The notes beneath the pieces were generated by a model. It was not told the origin of the DNA, made no database searches, and worked only from the letters and a program-made list of their open reading frames with translations. The position numbers and the translations under genes are program-made. Below are positions 6,674-9,153 of a stretch of 9,153 nt of DNA, in pieces. The DNA comes from Defluviitaleaceae bacterium (GTDB lineage: Bacteria > Bacillota > Clostridia > Lachnospirales > WRAX01), in NCBI GenBank assembly GCA_009784355.1, contig WRBU01000030.1:1-9153 (forward strand), read 5' to 3'. The stretch's first letter is position 1, and the number at the start of each line of letters is the position of its first letter.

Positions 6674-6719
6674 GATGTTATGCTCGAAAACAAGTATAAC
6701 ATCTGGTTAGTGTTTTCAA
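6674..6719 (-). promoter_or_regulatory. Possible promoter and inverted repeat upstream of ispD
   Basis: An imperfect inverted repeat, GATGTTAT(ACTTG)/(CGAGC)ATAACATC, spans 6674-6703. It overlaps a TATACT box (6693-6698), with TTGAAA 15 nt upstream (6714-6719). The spacing is short for a vegetative promoter, so this is tentative. If real, the leader is about 165 nt and the repeat could be an operator or an RNA hairpin. I see no other good promoter for ispD in 6523-6748, and that stretch holds no supported gene. Confidence 0.3.
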
Positions 6720-6748
6720 GTTGATTCACTATATTACCATTTTACCAC

Positions 6749-6784
6749 AAAAAAAAACCTTTGCAAGTTTTTTGCAAAGGTTTT
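6749..6784 (-). terminator. Strong intrinsic terminator of pepF
   Basis: On the minus strand, AAAACCTTTGCAA pairs perfectly with TTGCAAAGGTTTT (13 bp, 5-nt loop), and the T run continues through nine bases at 6749-6757. It begins five nt after the pepF stop codon, which separates pepF transcription from ispD. Confidence 0.92.
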
Positions 6785-6789
6785 AATCA

Positions 6790-8601
6790 TTATTCCTCAA
6801 TAGCAGCTTCAAAGCGGTCTAACACATCTTTAAACACATCCATAGCGGCTTGAATTGGCACAGGTGTAGTCATGTCAAGCCCAGCCTTTTTAAGCAATTC
6901 AATAGAATAATCCGAGCTGCCGCTTTTTAGCAGTCCCAAATATTTTTCCACCGCAGGCGCGCCCTCTTCACGAATAGCCTTGGAAAATGCCATTGCGCTG
7001 GCATAACCTGTGGAATATTGATATACATAAAAAGCACGGTAAAAATGCGGTACGCGGCTCCATTCATAGACAATGCGGTCGTCAATAACAATATGGTCTC
7101 CGAAATATCTTTCAAGAAGCGACTTGTAAAGGTCGTTTAACGATTGGCTGTTAAGAGGTTCGCCGCGCTCTGCCATTTCGTGTGAAAGCATCTCAAATTC
7201 CGCAAACATAGTTTGGCGGAAAATAGTGCTTTTAAACCCTTCCAAAAACTCATTTAACAAATAACAATACTTTGTTTTTTCGGCAACCTTGTCGGTATTT
7301 GCAAGCATATGTTCCATAACCAAGGCTTCGTTTACGGTAGAGGCTATTTCAGCCAAAAAAATGGTATAGCTTCCGTAAACATGGGGTTGGTTGTTATGGG
7401 TGTAGTAGCTGTGGAGAGCGTGACCCAGCTCATGTGCCAAAGTAAACATATCACCAATGGTGTCGTCGTAATTCATTAGCACAAAAGGATGCTTCAAGCC
7501 GTACGCTCCCCAAGAGTAAGCTCCATTGGCTTTCCCCTTGTTCTCATACACGTCTATCCAATTTTCGTCATAGCATTTTTGGATAAGGTCTTGATACTCT
7601 TTGCCAAGCACAGCGACACCGTCGTAAACAGTCTTTTTTGCCTCTTCCCAGTCCATTTTTACATCCGCATCTTTTACAATCGGTGCGTAAATGTCGTGGA
7701 ACTCAAGGGTTTCCACGCCAAGCATACGCTTGCGCAAGTCAAGGTAACGATGGAAAATATGCATGTTGTCGTGGATGGTTTTAATTAAATTTGTGTAAAT
7801 ATCTTTTGGTATATTATAGTTTGACAATGAGTGAGCAATGGCGGAGTCGTAGTTGCGGACACCAGCAACAAAGTTGTCATTTTTAACACTGTAATTATAC
7901 GCTTCGGCAATGGTATTTTTTTGCTTAATATACGTGTCGTAGTACAGCTCTTGCACATTTTTGCGAAGTATTCGGTCGGTGCTTTGCATTAGGCTGCCGT
8001 ATCCTCCGCTTGTGACCTCGTGTTCTTTGCCGTTACCATCCATAGCCTTTCCAAAAACCATATCTGTTTGAATAATCATGTTATAGATGGCTTGTGACGC
8101 ATCGCCGATTTCACCAGCCTTCGCCATTATTTCTTCTTTGTCCGGCGTAAGAATGTGCTTTTGTGCACGGAAAATGTTTTCAAAATAATGCTTGTAAACT
8201 TCAAGCCCTGAGGTACTTGCAACATATTGCATTATTTTTTCTTCGCCTGCCGCAATAACTTCTGGCGAAAAAAAGCTAGTAGAAGCGTGCATTTGGGTGG
8301 CTATGCCGCGGGCTCTGTCACGATAGCCTTGGTACACAGAATTGCCCGTGTCCTCATCGCCTTTAAGATTAGCATACAAAAATACATGATAAACTTTTTC
8401 TGTAATTTCGTTGCTGGCATTAAGGCACGCAAGAAGAGTTTCCCCGCTTTCGCAAGCCTTGCCCTCAAACTTTTTAAAATTTTCGAGCAAAACTGGTAAG
8501 GCGTTAAGTTGCGCTTCCCACGCTTCATCGCTTGCAAAAATGCTAGCGGTGTTCCACTTATGCTCTGGTGCAATTTGCTCTCTTGTTTTTAGTTCAGACA
8601 T
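6790..8601 (-). CDS. pepF: Oligoendopeptidase F (M3B family)
   Basis: This is a cytoplasmic zinc metallopeptidase that cuts short peptides, used in peptide nutrition and turnover. The 603-aa length is typical for PepF. The zinc site is HELGH (390-394) in MFTLAHELGHALHSYY, with the third ligand Glu418 in FLAEIASTVNEAL. The N-terminal helical part has the usual GDEDTGNSVYQGYRDRAR (81-98). The C-terminal part carries the substrate-site segment IVYEWSRVPHFYRAFYVYQY, followed by STGYASA. There is no signal peptide. The ATG at 8599-8601 follows GGAGGAAAGTAA, giving good ribosome binding site spacing. It is monocistronic: a strong terminator follows, and the toxin locus lies upstream. No convincing promoter of its own could be picked between 8602 and 8720. 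Confidence 0.95.
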   Translation of the reverse strand: MSELKTREQIAPEHKWNTASIFASDEAWEAQLNALPVLLENFKKFEGKACESGETLLACLNASNEITEKVYHVFLYANLKGDEDTGNSVYQGYRDRARGIATQMHASTSFFSPEVIAAGEEKIMQYVASTSGLEVYKHYFENIFRAQKHILTPDKEEIMAKAGEIGDASQAIYNMIIQTDMVFGKAMDGNGKEHEVTSGGYGSLMQSTDRILRKNVQELYYDTYIKQKNTIAEAYNYSVKNDNFVAGVRNYDSAIAHSLSNYNIPKDIYTNLIKTIHDNMHIFHRYLDLRKRMLGVETLEFHDIYAPIVKDADVKMDWEEAKKTVYDGVAVLGKEYQDLIQKCYDENWIDVYENKGKANGAYSWGAYGLKHPFVLMNYDDTIGDMFTLAHELGHALHSYYTHNNQPHVYGSYTIFLAEIASTVNEALVMEHMLANTDKVAEKTKYCYLLNEFLEGFKSTIFRQTMFAEFEMLSHEMAERGEPLNSQSLNDLYKSLLERYFGDHIVIDDRIVYEWSRVPHFYRAFYVYQYSTGYASAMAFSKAIREEGAPAVEKYLGLLKSGSSDYSIELLKKAGLDMTTPVPIQAAMDVFKDVLDRFEAAIEE

Positions 8602-8632
8602 TTACTTTCCTCCAAAAAATATGATTTTACAC

Positions 8633-8660
8633 TTGTTTTTTCTTTGCTGGGTGCTATAAT
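8633..8660 (+). promoter_or_regulatory. Extended -10 promoter for a plus-strand small RNA
   Basis: TTGTTT (8633-8638) lies 16 nt from a perfect TATAAT (8655-8660), which is preceded by TG (8652-8653), the extended -10 form. Transcription would start near 8667 and run rightward, divergent from pepF. No open frame with a ribosome binding site follows, only an RNA that ends at the terminator near 8766. Confidence 0.7.
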
Positions 8661-8666
8661 AACAAA

Positions 8667-8775
8667 AGGCAGAAGTTGCGACCCTCGGTGCGACTACCTG
8701 TTCTCACATTTGTTTAAAACATATGTAAAAGCATCTGAGTCTTTGTCGAGGTTGTCAGATGCTTTTTACTTTTTA
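8667..8775 (+). ncRNA. Candidate antitoxin small RNA, about 105 nt
   Basis: This predicted transcript lies between the promoter at 8633-8660 and the terminator at 8727-8766, in a region with no credible coding frame. It can fold into three hairpins: an imperfect stem at about 8667-8701 (AGG..AGTTGC with GCGACT.CCT), ACATTTGTTT/AAAACATATGT at about 8706-8726, and the terminator stem. It converges on the interrupted toxin frame and overlaps its stop codon (8766-8768) and last codons. That is the txpA/RatA and bsrG/SR4 arrangement of type I toxin-antitoxin loci in Bacillus. The antitoxin role is inferred from this layout. Start and end are estimates. An unrelated trans-acting RNA is the main alternative. 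Confidence 0.5.
8727..8766. terminator. Bidirectional terminator shared by toxin and small RNA
   Basis: A 12-bp perfect stem, AAAAGCATCTGA / TCAGATGCTTTT, with a 16-nt loop. The plus strand continues TTTTTACTTTTT, a good tail. The minus strand continues TTTTACA, a weaker one. It would end the plus-strand RNA and the minus-strand toxin message, whose stop codon touches the stem. Confidence 0.75.
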
Positions 8776-8996
8776 TTACGAATATCTAACAATTTATCTA
8801 TCAAGCTCAGCACCAAAGTAAGCACAGACTTACTCCAATCCAATCCTTCCGACCAAGAGGACGGCAGGTGTATTTGTCCAAGCATTGGGCAAATACACCG
8901 TAAGGACGAGGGAGAGAAGGATTGTGATTGGAGTTAGTCTGTGGTTGCTAAAAAAGCAATGCCGAGAATAACCGTGATAAAAGTCAAATTCTCCAT
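8766..8996 (-). pseudogene. Holin-like type I toxin, interrupted by an inserted element
   Basis: An ATG at 8994-8996, four nt after AGGTGA, opens a small hydrophobic frame beginning MENLTFITVILGIAFLATT. It stops at a TAA (8934-8936) that lies inside the element at 8823-8943. Immediately beyond the element, in the same reading frame, the sequence continues LTLVLSLIDKLLDIRNKK and ends with TAA at 8766-8768. Joined, the halves make about 35 residues: a short N-terminus, one membrane helix and a basic tail. That is the layout of Firmicute holin-like type I toxins (Hol_Tox, TxpA/BsrG type), which damage the membrane when over-produced. As it stands only a 20-aa peptide without the basic tail would be made, so the toxin is probably dead. 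No unambiguous target duplication is seen. A regulatory leader peptide is a less likely alternative. Confidence 0.6.
8823..8943. mobile_element. Terminal-inverted-repeat element B (MITE-like, 121 bp) inside the toxin gene
   Basis: The ends are CACAGACTTACTCCAATC and the complement of GATTGGAGTTAGTCTGTG, 17 of 18 identical. Similarity then continues through CAATCCTTC after a 2-nt gap. The centre is a 15-bp hairpin (GGTGTATTTGTCCAA-GCA-TTGGGCAAATACACC, one G-T pair) at about 8868-8900. It has no coding capacity. The right arm shares GAGAAGGATTGTGATT and TTAGT with element A (1045-1147), and both have outer ends, a GA-rich bulge and a central hairpin in the same order. Reading frames on either side belong to one small protein, which argues for insertion. 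Confidence 0.7.
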
Positions 8997-9046
8997 AAAA
9001 TCACCTGCTTCTGAGAGCAGATTAGTAACCGCACCTGAGCGTCGCA

Positions 9047-9093
9047 AAACTTCTACTAACGATGATTATACCATCGTTAGTAGAAGTTTACAA
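9047..9093 (-). promoter_or_regulatory. Toxin promoter with its -10 box in the loop of an 18-bp inverted repeat
   Basis: On the minus strand, TTGTAA (9088-9093) and TATAAT (9065-9070) are 17 nt apart, giving a start near 9058 and a leader of about 60 nt to the toxin ATG. The -10 sits in the 7-nt loop of a perfect inverted repeat whose arms are AAACTTCTACTAACGATG and its complement (9047-9064, 9072-9089). The repeat begins eight nt after the stop of the upstream gene and is followed by TTTT, so in a read-through transcript it may act as a terminator. In the leader, CTGCT/AGCAG can pair just before the AGGTGA. Confidence 0.65.
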
Positions 9094-9096
9094 CAA

Positions 9097-9153
9097 TTAT
9101 TTGCAAAACTCGTCAATACGCTCTTCAACAAGTTTTAAGGAATTAACCCAGAA
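9097..9153 (-). CDS. C-terminal end of an unidentified gene (partial)
   Basis: The minus strand entering from the right edge is open for 18 codons, FWVNSLKLVEERIDEFCK, then TAA at 9097-9099. It looks like a normal amphipathic C-terminal helix. It is too short to identify. It is followed within eight nt by the inverted repeat at 9047-9089, which could be its terminator. The rest of the gene lies outside the window. Confidence 0.5.
   Translation of the reverse strand, partial: FWVNSLKLVEERIDEFCK

Noticed and set aside
6523..6729. N-terminal extension of the ispD frame by 69 residues from a GTG
   Set aside because: The extension matches nothing in IspD, the GTG has no good ribosome binding site, and GGAG with proper spacing points to ATG 6522.
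8644..8937. Plus-strand 97-codon open frame
   Set aside because: It runs through the small RNA, the terminator and most of element B, and its ATG-like start overlaps the promoter. It looks like a chance frame.
8941..9138. Plus-strand 65-codon open frame
   Set aside because: It is antisense to the toxin start, its RBS and promoter hairpin, lacks an RBS of its own and has no recognisable composition.
1..9153. CRISPR arrays, tRNA or rRNA genes, known riboswitches
   Set aside because: I saw no regularly spaced direct repeats, no tRNA-like cloverleaf or CCA end, and none of the conserved riboswitch cores I know.

Overview
The window looks like the chromosome of an AT-rich, low-GC Gram-positive anaerobe, most likely in the Clostridia (Lachnospiraceae-like). 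This is inferred from strong AGGAGG ribosome binding sites, intrinsic terminators, TTGACA/TATAAT promoters, the NiaR/NiaX niacin pair, a PepF oligopeptidase and a Firmicute-style holin-like small toxin. Every gene I can support as protein coding lies on the minus strand, so transcription runs from right to left.

Right to left: (i) 9097-9153 is the last 18 codons of a gene entering from the right. (ii) 8602-9096 holds what I read as a type I toxin-antitoxin locus. It has a minus-strand promoter whose -10 box sits in the loop of an 18-bp inverted repeat, and a short one-membrane-segment toxin reading frame. That frame is split by a 121-bp terminal-inverted-repeat element. A convergent plus-strand small RNA has an extended -10 promoter and shares a bidirectional terminator with the toxin 3' end. 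(iii) pepF (6790-8601) is followed by a strong terminator. (iv) 1229-6522 is a compact run ispD > HAMP-like membrane protein > copA > niaR (ATGA overlap, 12-nt gap, TAATG overlap), followed by niaX. niaX has its own promoter, with a NiaR-type operator just downstream of the -10. (v) 914-1228 carries a terminator, a second terminal-inverted-repeat element related to the first, and a near-perfect promoter. (vi) That promoter drives an unrecognised 234-aa protein (209-913), closed by a terminator. (vii) 1-147 holds the end of something on the plus strand, a plus-strand terminator and an uninterrupted run of 21 C.

Functionally, the long run joins isoprenoid precursor synthesis (IspD), a receptor-like protein without an output domain, copper export (CopA) and niacin control (NiaR represses uptake through NiaX). 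Only niaR-niaX form an obvious regulatory pair. Three start codons differ from the longest open frames, because promoters or ribosome binding sites lie inside the longer versions. The most interesting items are the interrupted toxin locus, the two related hairpin elements, an in-frame palindromic repeat inside copA and the 21-C tract.
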